From assembly GCA_003648085.1 (NCBI GenBank), contig QMOC01000015.1, positions 1-12,325 of the forward strand: a DNA stretch of 12,325 bases. The letters are read 5' to 3'. Below, piece by piece: positions 1-6,796 of the stretch. The position numbers were made by a program, and so were the translations under genes. Origin of the DNA: Chloroflexota bacterium. Lineage in GTDB: Bacteria; Chloroflexota; Anaerolineae; B4-G1. Under the pieces are notes generated by a model. It saw nothing but the letters and a program-made list of their open reading frames with translations, was not told the DNA's origin and did not search any database. Position 1 is the first letter of the stretch. Each line of letters starts with the position of its first letter.

Positions 1-939
1 CCCACCCTCGTTCCCACTCTCGACCCCACCGCCGTCGCCGCCACCATCGCGGCGGGGGAGACGCGGCTGGGGGCAACCTCCGTCGAGCCGCTGTGCCTCC
101 GTTGGGAGGACACCGACGACGATGGAGAGCCGGAGTGGGTGGGGCTCTACCTGCGGCCGGAGAAGCCACCCCGGTTGGCTGCCTTCGTCCTCGACGGGGA
201 CGCCTGGTACGATCTGCAACCCTTGGAGAAGGAGAAACACGGCCTGGGCGAGCATCCCGCCTGCGAACTGGAGGTGCGCGACCTCAACGCCGACGGGAGG
301 ACTGAGATCCTCGTCTGGGGGCACGCCGAGACCAACACCGACCTGCTGCACATCTTCGTCTGGGATGGGACGGGCTACGCGCTCTTGGCCTTCTTCGAGG
401 GGGAGGCCGGCGTGCGGCTGGAGAACAGCGACGGCGACCTGAGCGATGAGGTCGTCGTCGGCTACGAGGCCGGGGACGACCTGGTGTGGGAAGCGGTCTA
501 CACCTGGGACGGGGCCAACTACGCCTGGACCTGGGAGCGATACGCTTGGTTCTACCTGGACCGCCCCCACGCCTACCACACCGACACGCCGGAGCACGCC
601 GTCATCTCCTTCTACCTGGCGCTGGACGACCGCGACCTACCCGGAGCCTACGGCCTGCTCAGCGCTTCCGCCCAGGCCGCTCAGCCCTACGAGACGTGGG
701 CGGTCGGCTTCGCCACCACCGTCGCGGCGGAGGTCGGCGCGGTGCACGAGACCGCCCGCAGCGGGGATAGCGCCACCGTCGTCGCCCAGGTGCGCGCCTA
801 TGACAACGTGGACGGGCGCGTCTTCGCCACGCTGTGGGACGTCACGTGGACGGTCGTGCACACGGAGGCCGGCTGGCGGTTGGTGGGCGCCACGGCAAAC
901 CAACTCGACCGCTGGGAGTTGCCGTACTATCGGCAATGA
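1..939 (+). CDS. FG-GAP-like repeat protein with C-terminal NTF2-like domain, 5' end missing
   Basis: The reading frame is open from the first base of the window, so the gene starts upstream; 312 residues are visible before TGA at 937-939. Seen: three acidic loops of the D-x-D/N-x-DG type followed by E/D and a hydrophobic strand, at about residues 35-51, 92-109 and 140-158 (for example DLNADGRTEILVW). Between them are strands with WDG-x-x-Y motifs near residues 121 and 169, so the unit repeats as in FG-GAP/VCBS (integrin-alpha-like) propeller modules, whose loops bind calcium. Residues of about 196-308 (from ISFYLALDDRDLPGAYGLL to the C-terminus) look like an NTF2/SnoaL or DUF4878-type cone fold, often found on bacterial lipoproteins. 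Location outside the membrane is inferred; the signal peptide would lie outside the window. Function is unknown; a binding or surface role is the best guess. It lies 29 bp upstream of the dehydrogenase on the same strand and may share its transcript. Confidence 0.8.
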   Translation, partial: PTLVPTLDPTAVAATIAAGETRLGATSVEPLCLRWEDTDDDGEPEWVGLYLRPEKPPRLAAFVLDGDAWYDLQPLEKEKHGLGEHPACELEVRDLNADGRTEILVWGHAETNTDLLHIFVWDGTGYALLAFFEGEAGVRLENSDGDLSDEVVVGYEAGDDLVWEAVYTWDGANYAWTWERYAWFYLDRPHAYHTDTPEHAVISFYLALDDRDLPGAYGLLSASAQAAQPYETWAVGFATTVAAEVGAVHETARSGDSATVVAQVRAYDNVDGRVFATLWDVTWTVVHTEAGWRLVGATANQLDRWELPYYRQ

Positions 940-955
940 CCTCTAATATTTGACC

Positions 956-962
956 AAGGAGG
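956..962 (+). promoter_or_regulatory. Shine-Dalgarno that fixes the TTG start of the dehydrogenase
   Basis: AAGGAGG lies six bases before TTG at 969. This supports a TTG start over any downstream ATG, and the resulting N-terminus (MHALQFDDSIPRYVLAK) reads naturally into the conserved fold. The 29-bp gap after the preceding stop has no convincing promoter, so transcription from upstream is likely. Confidence 0.75.
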
Positions 963-968
963 ACAACT

Positions 969-2180
969 TTGCACGCTCTTCAATTCGACGACAGCATCCC
1001 TCGCTACGTCCTGGCCAAATCGCTGGGATGGCTGCTCCCGTCCGTCTACTGGAGCGGCCTGGGCTGCCTGCGCTATCGCGACGTGCCCGAGCCACCGCTG
1101 CCCGGCCCGGATTGGGTGCGGGTGCGCGTGCGCTACGGCGGCATCTGCGGCAGCGACCTCAACACCATCACCCTCCACGACAGCCCCTCGACCTCCGCCT
1201 ACGCCTCCTTCCCCTTCACGCTGGGCCACGAGAACGTGGGCACCATCGCCGAACTCGGCCCGGCGGTGGAGGGGTTCGCCGTGGGGGAGCGGGTGGTCGT
1301 GGAGCCGCTCTTGGGCTGCGCGGTGCGCGGCTTCGCCGACCCTTGCCCGGCCTGCGCCCGGGGCGACCCCGCCGTCTGCGAGCGGCGCACCGAGGGGACC
1401 GTCGGAGCCGGCACCTTCACCGGCTACTGCGCCGGCACCGGCGGCAGTTGGAGCCCGAACTTCGTCGCTCACCAAAGCCAACTCCTGCGCCCCCCGGAGG
1501 AGGTGAACGACGAGAACGCGCTGATGAGCGAGCCCTTCTCCGTCGCGCTCCACGCCGTCCTGCGCAACCCGCCGCCGGAGGGTGGCACGGCGCTGGTGCT
1601 GGGCGCGGGCGTCGTGGGCCTGTGCGTCGTGGCGGCGCTACGGGCGCTGGACTACTCCAACCGCGTCATCGTCGTCGCCAAGCACCCCTTCCAGGCCGAA
1701 CTGGCCCGCCGCTACGGGGCCGACGAGATGCTCCGGCCCGGCGACGACGAGGCGCTGGCGGAGGACCTCTCCGCCTGCCTCCATCGCCCCCTCCTGGGCA
1801 AGCCCCTCGTCTCCGGCGGGGCGGAGGTGGTCTACGAGTGCGTCGGCAGCGATGCCAGCCTGGATACAGCCATCCGCTTCACCCGCGAGGGCGGCACGAT
1901 GGTCGTGCTGGGGCTGGCGGCGATCCCCAAAGGGATTGATTGGGCCCCCATCTGGCTGAAGGAGATCGCCGTCCAGGGAAGTTACGCCTACGGCTTCGAG
2001 ACTTGGCGGGGGCGGCGGGTGCGCACGATGCAACTCGCGCTCGACTTGATGGCGCAGGGGAAGGTGGATCTGGCCTCACTGGTCACCCACCGCTTTCGGC
2101 TGGAGGATTATCGGAAGGCGCTGGGGATGGCGACGCACAAGTCGCGCCATCACCTCGTTAAAGCCGTCTTTGCGTTCTGA
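969..2180 (+). CDS. Zinc-dependent medium-chain alcohol/polyol dehydrogenase (MDR family)
   Basis: A 403-residue NAD(P)-dependent zinc dehydrogenase of the GroES-like/Rossmann MDR superfamily, acting in the cytoplasm on an unidentified alcohol. Catalytic-zinc ligands can be assigned to Cys60 in ICGSD, His87-Glu88 in the LGHENVG motif and Glu189 in SEPF. A structural-zinc lobe is suggested by Cys117, Cys126, Cys129 and Cys137, although the first spacing is wider than the usual C-x2-C. The nucleotide-binding glycine motif LGAGVVGL is at about residues 211-218, and a later Rossmann strand VVYECVGS at about 287-294. Length is somewhat above the usual 340-380 because of an N-terminal extension of about 25 residues. 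The start is TTG with a strong ribosome-binding site. It points toward the convergent hicA gene, whose stop is only 21 bp away, and no terminator hairpin was seen between them. Substrate cannot be read from sequence; threonine-dehydrogenase-like or polyol-dehydrogenase-like relatives are possible. Confidence 0.9.
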   Translation: MHALQFDDSIPRYVLAKSLGWLLPSVYWSGLGCLRYRDVPEPPLPGPDWVRVRVRYGGICGSDLNTITLHDSPSTSAYASFPFTLGHENVGTIAELGPAVEGFAVGERVVVEPLLGCAVRGFADPCPACARGDPAVCERRTEGTVGAGTFTGYCAGTGGSWSPNFVAHQSQLLRPPEEVNDENALMSEPFSVALHAVLRNPPPEGGTALVLGAGVVGLCVVAALRALDYSNRVIVVAKHPFQAELARRYGADEMLRPGDDEALAEDLSACLHRPLLGKPLVSGGAEVVYECVGSDASLDTAIRFTREGGTMVVLGLAAIPKGIDWAPIWLKEIAVQGSYAYGFETWRGRRVRTMQLALDLMAQGKVDLASLVTHRFRLEDYRKALGMATHKSRHHLVKAVFAF

Positions 2181-2201
2181 GTTCCAGAGGCCAGTGAGGT
2201 G

Positions 2202-2432
2202 TTACCTGAGCAACTCGATGAATTCATCGCGGGTGAGGCCGGCGCTCTTGACGATTCGGAGTGTCAACCCACGGCCTAAATCGCGGTTATGCCAGGGTAC
2301 GATCACACGGCAACCGTCATCGGCACGCCGTAGAACGACGTGGCTGCCCGTCTGATGATCAATCTCAAAGCCGACACGCTCCAGGGCCCGGATGACCTGG
2401 CGCGGCTTCACAGTGGGCAGACGGGGCATCAC
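2202..2432 (-). CDS. hicA: HicA-type mRNA interferase toxin
   Basis: A 76-residue protein of the HicA (YcfA) family, which cleaves mRNA and arrests growth when not held by HicB. Seen: the small alpha-beta-beta-beta-alpha (dsRBD-like) pattern, the GSHVVLRR segment with the presumed catalytic His31, and the family C-terminal pattern VPWH-x-R-D-L-x-x-G-L followed by AGLTRDEFIELL. The complete length matches active HicA proteins, and no key residue is missing. Start choice: GTG at 2432-2430 overlaps the hicB stop by four bases (GTGA). The next codon, ATG at 2429-2427, would overlap it by one base and may be the real start, giving 75 residues. Either way translation is coupled to hicB. Transcribed leftward, convergent with the dehydrogenase. 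Confidence 0.9.
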   Translation of the reverse strand: MMPRLPTVKPRQVIRALERVGFEIDHQTGSHVVLRRADDGCRVIVPWHNRDLGRGLTLRIVKSAGLTRDEFIELLR

Positions 2433-2671
2433 GCGGGCTCCAGGTCTACGCTCAGCCGCCCGACGAATTGCTCCCGGGGGAATTCGACAGGGATCGGGTC
2501 ACCATGTTTGAGTAAACTGGCGCAATAGGCACGGATGGCATCAACAGCCATCTCGCGTGCCTCTTCCAGGGTGCGCCCCTCGGTGTAACAGCCCGGCAGG
2601 GCCGGCACCGAGACCAAATATTCACCTTCAGGCTGGCGCTCGATGATTACAGTGAACTGATATACTCTCAC
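2429..2671 (-). CDS. hicB: HicB-type antitoxin, short form
   Basis: An 80-residue HicB-family antitoxin with the partial RNase H-like fold: strands FTVIIERQPEGEYLVSVPAL, then the signature LPGCYTEGRTLEEA (about residues 25-38) and the helix AVDAIRAYCASLLKHGD. It is predicted to bind and block HicA. The protein ends soon after the fold, and no helix-turn-helix or ribbon-helix-helix segment is visible. Autorepression by direct DNA binding, known for longer HicB proteins, is therefore uncertain. The order is hicB before hicA, the reverse of the E. coli locus. The start is GTG at 2671-2669 with an AAAAGG purine run 8 bases upstream on the minus strand. An ATG within that leader is out of frame and reads only three codons. 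A near-consensus promoter lies immediately upstream. Confidence 0.9.
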   Translation of the reverse strand: MRVYQFTVIIERQPEGEYLVSVPALPGCYTEGRTLEEAREMAVDAIRAYCASLLKHGDPIPVEFPREQFVGRLSVDLEPA

Positions 2672-2683
2672 GCTTTCATCCTT

Positions 2684-2711
2684 TTGGTACAGTCTCGCAT
2701 ATCATTATAAC
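2684..2711 (+). promoter_or_regulatory. Possible rightward promoter of the aminotransferase, overlapping the hicBA -10 box
   Basis: On the plus strand TTGGTA (2684-2689), 16 bases, then TATAAC (2706-2711) resembles a sigma70 promoter with a weak -35 and a good -10. Its -10 shares the ATTATAAC core with the leftward hicBA promoter. Transcription would start near 2718, ahead of the AGGAGG ribosome-binding site at 2743-2748. Less certain than the leftward promoter. Confidence 0.4.
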
Positions 2712-2732
2712 CTCGCTTGCTGCATCGGTCAA
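2704..2732 (-). promoter_or_regulatory. Sigma70-type promoter of hicBA
   Basis: On the minus strand a -35 box TTGACC (2732-2727) is followed by exactly 17 bases and a consensus -10 box TATAAT (2709-2704). That is eleven of twelve consensus matches with ideal spacing, in the only visibly AT-rich gap of the area. Transcription would start near 2697, giving a leader of about 26 bases with a purine-rich ribosome-binding site before the GTG of hicB. Confidence 0.8.
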
Positions 2733-2753
2733 GATAAACTTGAGGAGGAACTG

Positions 2754-4040
2754 ATGACTTACATTGCCCAGCAACCCAAAGAGCAGATCATTGAGGACTA
2801 TGCCCGCTACGTCAACCCCGGCCGGGTGGAAGTCTACCGGCAGATGGGGGTGGACTTCGTGCCGGGCCGCCGGGAGGGGGTGTGGCTGTGGGACGTGGAC
2901 GGCAGCCGACGCCTGCTCAACTGCCGCACCTCCGGCGGCGTCTTCAACCTGGGCCACCGCCCGCCCCGCGTCGTCGAGGCCGTCAAGCGGGCGCTGGACG
3001 AACTGGACGTCGGCGACCACATGCTGATGAGCGAGATGCGGGCCGTGCTGGCCAAACGTCTGGCCGAACTCACCCCTGGCGACATCCAGTACACCACCTT
3101 CTCCCCCGGCGGCGCGGAGGCGATTGACGTAGCGATCAAACTGGCGCGGGGCTACACCCGCCGTCCCAAGGTCATCTCCGTGCGCAAGGGCTACCACGGC
3201 CACACCGGCTTCGCCCTCGCTGCCGGGGAGGACGTCTTCCGCAGCAAGTTCGGCCCCATGCCGCCCGGCTTCCTCAAGGTTCCCTTCGGCGACGCCGACG
3301 CACTGGAGCGGGTGGTGGACGAGGAGACGGCGGCGGTCATCATCGAGACCATCCCCGCCACCGCCGGCATCCTCATCCCACCGGACGACTACTTCCCCCG
3401 CGTGCGTGCTCTCTGCGACCGCGCCGGGGCCGTCCTCATCCTCGACGAGGTGCAGGCCGGGCTGGGCCGCACCGGCCGGATGTGGGCCATTGAGGAGTGG
3501 GGCGTCGTGCCCGATGTCCTGGTCATCGGCAAGGGACTCAGCGGCGGAGTCTACCCCATGTCCGCCACCTGCCACCGCCCCCACCTGGACCGCTTCTTCC
3601 AGGAGAACCCCTTCATCCACCTCTCCAGTTTCGGCGGCGCGGCGCTGGGCTGCGTGGCGTCGCTGGCGATGCTGGACCAGATCACCGAGCCCGGCTTCCT
3701 CGAACACGTGCGGGCGATGGGGAAGCGGTTCGCGGCCGGCTTTGCGGACCTGAAGGCCCGCCATCCCATAGTCGCCGAGGTGCGCCAGCGGGGGCTGATG
3801 ATCGGCTTCGAGTTGTGCGACGACCGGCTGGGGCCGTTGATGACGATGGCGCTGGGTGCGAACGGCGTCTTGGCCGTCTTCGCCGACTTCCGCCCCTCGA
3901 CCATCCAGATCATGCCGCCACTCATCATCCAGCCCGATGAGGTGGACTATGTGCTTTCGGCGTTGGACCGGTCGTGTGAGATGCTCAGCCAGATGGATTT
4001 GGACGCGCTGCCCGAACTCCTCCTGCCCCTCACTCTGTGA
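2754..4040 (+). CDS. Class III PLP-dependent aminotransferase
   Basis: A 428-residue fold-type I, class III (omega-type) aminotransferase, transferring an amino group between an amino donor and a ketone or aldehyde with pyridoxal phosphate. Seen: the SPGGAEAIDVAIKLAR segment (about 117-132) that binds the cofactor phosphate, KGYHGHTGF (145-153) that stacks on the ring, DEVQAGLGRTG (231-241) with Asp231 contacting the pyridine nitrogen, and Lys260 in IGKGLSGG as the Schiff-base lysine. Length is typical of acetylornithine, 4-aminobutyrate and glutamate-semialdehyde-like relatives. The substrate cannot be assigned. The ATG start has AGGAGG five bases upstream. The dikinase-like gene follows after 27 bp and is probably co-transcribed. 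The divergent hicBA pair lies upstream and separates it from the zinc dehydrogenase. Confidence 0.92.
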   Translation: MTYIAQQPKEQIIEDYARYVNPGRVEVYRQMGVDFVPGRREGVWLWDVDGSRRLLNCRTSGGVFNLGHRPPRVVEAVKRALDELDVGDHMLMSEMRAVLAKRLAELTPGDIQYTTFSPGGAEAIDVAIKLARGYTRRPKVISVRKGYHGHTGFALAAGEDVFRSKFGPMPPGFLKVPFGDADALERVVDEETAAVIIETIPATAGILIPPDDYFPRVRALCDRAGAVLILDEVQAGLGRTGRMWAIEEWGVVPDVLVIGKGLSGGVYPMSATCHRPHLDRFFQENPFIHLSSFGGAALGCVASLAMLDQITEPGFLEHVRAMGKRFAAGFADLKARHPIVAEVRQRGLMIGFELCDDRLGPLMTMALGANGVLAVFADFRPSTIQIMPPLIIQPDEVDYVLSALDRSCEMLSQMDLDALPELLLPLTL

Positions 4041-4067
4041 GATGAGAAACGGATAAGCGGAGTCACG

Positions 4068-6668
4068 ATGTTCGTCCTTACCCTAGATCAGATCGGAGAA
4101 GACGATGCTCTGCGCGTGGGGGCCAAAGCCCTCCGCTTGGCCCAACTGGCCCGCGCCGGCCTGCCGGTGCCCCCCGGCTTCTGCGTCACCACCGCTGCCT
4201 ACCGCGCCTTCCTGACCGCCAACGGCCTGGATGCGGGCACCACCGACCCCGACACGCTAGCGGAGGCGGAGATGCCGCCGGAGGTGGTGGAGGCAGTGAG
4301 AGAGGCGTATCGGGCCATCCCCGCCGCCGTCCGCTCCTCCGCCACCGCCGAGGATTTGCCCGAAGCCTCCTTCGCCGGTCAGTACGACACCTTCCTCAAC
4401 GTCGTCGGGCTGGAGAATCTGCTGACGGCGATCCGCGCCTGCTGGGTCGGATTGTGGAACGAGCGCGCCCGGGCCTACGCCACCCGTCACGGCCTGAATC
4501 CCGACCGGGTGGAAATGGCCGTGATCGTCCAGCAGCAGGTACCGGCGGAGGCGGCCGGGGTCATCTTCACCCTCAACCCCCTCACCGGCAAAGAGGAGGA
4601 AATGATGGTCGAGGCCGTCTGGGGGCTGGGGGAGCCGCTGGTCGCCGGCCGGGCCGAGCCGGATCGCTACGTGGTAAACCCCTACGACCGCGCCGTCCTG
4701 CGGCGCGAGTTGGCCGATCCACCCATGATGCTGATCACCGCCAACGAAGGCGGTGTGCAGGAAGCCCCGGTGCCCGCCGACCGGCGGGGTTACCCGGTCT
4801 TGGATGAAGCGCAACTCCTGGAACTGGCCGAACTGGGCTACCGGGTGCAGGCGTTTTACGGTTACCCTCAGGACGTCGAGTGGGCGCTGGCCGACGGTCG
4901 TTTCTTCGTACTCCAGGCCCGCCCACTGACCGCCTTCCAGTTCGATCCCGAGTTGGGTCAATGGACCTCCGCCAACTACCGGGAGGTCCTGCCGGGCTTT
5001 GCCTCCCCCCTCTCCCTCTCCATCAGCCTGGAGCGGGAGTACGGGCGGGCGCTGGCGACCCTTTTCCGCGACCTTAAGATGGGGGAGGCCCCACCTGGCA
5101 CTATCTGGGGGCGGCCCTTCTTCGGGCGGGGGTACTGGAACGTGGGGCTGGTCAAACGATTCGCCGCCGTCATCCCTGGCTTCAAGGAGCGCACCTTCGA
5201 CGCCACCGTGGGCATCGAGCCCACCTATGAGGGAGACGGCCTCACCACCCCCTGGACGCCCCGTACCATCCTGCGTGCCTTGCCCGTGCTCTTCGCCCTC
5301 AACAAGCGGTACACGACCTGCTGGCAGGAAGCAGCGGCCTTCGCCGAACACTTCCGCCACGAGGAGGAGCCGGCCATCGCTGCCGTGGACCCCGCCGCCC
5401 TCTCCGACGCCGAATTGACCGACTGGGTGCACCGCATGTTCGACCTGCACGGGCAGGCCAACCATGTCTCCATCACCGTCACCCTCCTCGCCACGCAGGC
5501 CCAGGACGACTTTGAACTGACCCTATCTCATCTAAACCAGCGCCTCCCGCCGGAGGAGGAGCCCATCGCCTATGGGGACCTCATCACCGGCCTGGGGGAC
5601 GTGAGGACGGCGAAGCCCACACTGGAGTTGTGGGCCTTGGCCCGCCAGGCGTGTGAGGAGCCGGAGGTGGCGGCTGCCGTAGTCAAGGGGGAGCCAGAGG
5701 GGATCCCCCGGCGGCTCCAGGCCACCCCCGCCGGCCGTGCTTTCTGGGCAGAGGTGGAAGCCTTCATCCGGCGGTACCGCTACATGAGCACGGTGGACGA
5801 GGACCTGGCGGTGCCCCGGTGGGACGAGGATCCCTCCTTCGTGCTGGTGACACTCCAGGCCTACGCCCGCGCCATAGGGCGTGACGGTATCACACCGCCG
5901 CAGAACCCGGCCCAGCAACTCTCGACACAGCGAGAGGCGGCACAGGCAGCGGAGACGCGGGCACTGGCGGCCCTCTCGCGGGGCTGGCGGCGGCTGTGGC
6001 CCTTCGCTCGCCGCTCCTTCCGCCAGCAGTTGGAACGGGTGCGCCGCTACGTCTGGTGGCGGGAGGAGATGCGCGTGGTGGCCTCGATGGCCTTCTACCA
6101 CTGTCGCCGCTTCTTCCTGGAGTTGGGCCGCCGCTGGGCGACGGCGGGCCTCCTGCGGGAGCCGGATGAGATCTTCTTGCTGCGTTGGGAGCAGATCGAG
6201 GCGGCGCTGGAGGGACGATCGGGACCGGAGGAGATTCGGCAGGCGATTGAGCGCTATCTGCGGCTGCGTACCGCCTACCGCAACTTCGAGCCGCCCGGCG
6301 TCATCGGACGCGGGGCCCGCATCGCTACACCGGAGCCGACGGGAGGGAGACGCTTAGAGGGCATCCCCTGTTCCAGCGGTCGCGCCAGCGGTCCGGTGCG
6401 GGTAGTGCGCAGCCTGGAGGAGGCCCGGGCACTGCGGGAGGGAGAGATTCTGGTAGCCCCTTACACCAACCCCGGCTGGACGCCCCTCTTCAACCTGGCC
6501 GCCGGGCTGGTCATCGAGGCTGGGGGGCTCCTGTCTCACGGTGCGGTGGTGGCGCGGGAGTACGGCATCCCCACCGTCGTCGGGGTCGAAGGGGCCACCC
6601 GCCTCCTGCGTACCGGCCAGGTGGTCACGGTGGACGGGACAGCAGGAGCGGTGAAGGTCATTGGGTGA
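4068..6668 (+). CDS. ATP-grasp/phosphohistidine dikinase-like enzyme, rifampin-phosphotransferase (RPH) type architecture
   Basis: An 866-residue member of the PEP synthase / pyruvate phosphate dikinase superfamily. Such enzymes move a phosphate from ATP through a swivelling phosphohistidine to an acceptor. Seen: an N-terminal ATP-binding domain (about 1-290) with GAKAL (18-22), VRSSATAEDLPEASFAGQYD (88-107), WGLGEP (185-190), PQDVEWAL (267-274) and LQARPLT (282-288); a long, mostly helical middle domain (about 300-750); and a C-terminal swivelling domain with GGLLSHGAVVAREYGIP, where His824 is the presumed phospho-carrier. The C-terminal PEP/pyruvate-binding barrel of true PEP synthase is absent, so PEP synthesis is unlikely. 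Length, domain order and histidine position match RPH, as I recall it (about 867 residues, His825), which phosphorylates rifampin. Many RPH-like proteins have unknown acceptors, so drug resistance is not claimed. Weak ribosome-binding site (GCGGAG). Probably in one operon with the aminotransferase. Confidence 0.88.
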   Translation: MFVLTLDQIGEDDALRVGAKALRLAQLARAGLPVPPGFCVTTAAYRAFLTANGLDAGTTDPDTLAEAEMPPEVVEAVREAYRAIPAAVRSSATAEDLPEASFAGQYDTFLNVVGLENLLTAIRACWVGLWNERARAYATRHGLNPDRVEMAVIVQQQVPAEAAGVIFTLNPLTGKEEEMMVEAVWGLGEPLVAGRAEPDRYVVNPYDRAVLRRELADPPMMLITANEGGVQEAPVPADRRGYPVLDEAQLLELAELGYRVQAFYGYPQDVEWALADGRFFVLQARPLTAFQFDPELGQWTSANYREVLPGFASPLSLSISLEREYGRALATLFRDLKMGEAPPGTIWGRPFFGRGYWNVGLVKRFAAVIPGFKERTFDATVGIEPTYEGDGLTTPWTPRTILRALPVLFALNKRYTTCWQEAAAFAEHFRHEEEPAIAAVDPAALSDAELTDWVHRMFDLHGQANHVSITVTLLATQAQDDFELTLSHLNQRLPPEEEPIAYGDLITGLGDVRTAKPTLELWALARQACEEPEVAAAVVKGEPEGIPRRLQATPAGRAFWAEVEAFIRRYRYMSTVDEDLAVPRWDEDPSFVLVTLQAYARAIGRDGITPPQNPAQQLSTQREAAQAAETRALAALSRGWRRLWPFARRSFRQQLERVRRYVWWREEMRVVASMAFYHCRRFFLELGRRWATAGLLREPDEIFLLRWEQIEAALEGRSGPEEIRQAIERYLRLRTAYRNFEPPGVIGRGARIATPEPTGGRRLEGIPCSSGRASGPVRVVRSLEEARALREGEILVAPYTNPGWTPLFNLAAGLVIEAGGLLSHGAVVAREYGIPTVVGVEGATRLLRTGQVVTVDGTAGAVKVIG

Positions 6669-6685
6669 TCCAGTGGCAGTGAGGC

Positions 6686-6714
6686 TTGACCTTCTCACGC
6701 CTTCATCGTACAAT
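6686..6714 (+). promoter_or_regulatory. Sigma70-type promoter of the cyclase-like gene
   Basis: TTGACC (6686-6691), 17 bases, TACAAT (6709-6714) gives ten of twelve consensus matches with ideal spacing. It starts 17 bases after the stop of the dikinase-like gene. A start near 6721 leaves a leader of about 76 bases containing a 27-bp palindrome. The -35 hexamer is identical to that of the hicBA promoter. Confidence 0.75.
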
Positions 6715-6740
6715 CATTATGGTCAGATAAGCGGATGGAT

Positions 6741-6767
6741 GTAGGACAAGATGACATCTTGCCCTAC
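6741..6767. repeat. 27-bp near-perfect palindrome in the cyclase leader
   Basis: The left arm GTAGGACAAGATG and right arm CATCTTGCCCTAC flank a single central A at 6754. They match at 12 of 13 positions. It lies about 20 bases downstream of the predicted transcription start and 29 bases before the ATG. No T-run follows, so it is not a standard terminator. It could be an operator, an RNA hairpin in the leader, or one copy of a dispersed palindromic repeat. Confidence 0.8.
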
Positions 6768-6796
6768 TCTGATCTACTGGATGGCACAGGGAGAGG

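Noticed and set aside
944..973. TAATAT and TTGACC before the dehydrogenase as promoter parts
   Set aside because: TAATAT would start transcription in the ribosome-binding site with no -35; a -10 for TTGACC would fall inside the coding sequence and no match is present.
950..1939. Plus-strand open frame of 329 codons overlapping the zinc dehydrogenase
   Set aside because: Arg/Gly/Pro-rich frame-shifted shadow of the dehydrogenase, with no motifs and no ribosome-binding site of its own.
2669..2680. Three-codon ATG-AAA-GCG-TGA frame overlapping the hicB start
   Set aside because: Its ATG sits directly on the AAAAGG ribosome-binding site with no spacing; it is most likely chance within the leader.
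2676..3764. Long minus-strand open frame opposite the aminotransferase
   Set aside because: It mirrors a confidently identified gene; its composition (Gly, Ala, His, Val, Asp rich, no motifs) is typical of antisense frames in GC-rich codons, and it would run through the hicBA promoter.
4257..5465. Minus-strand open frame of 402 codons opposite the dikinase-like gene
   Set aside because: No recognisable domain, Gly-rich low-complexity composition, and a full overlap with conserved ATP-binding motifs on the plus strand.
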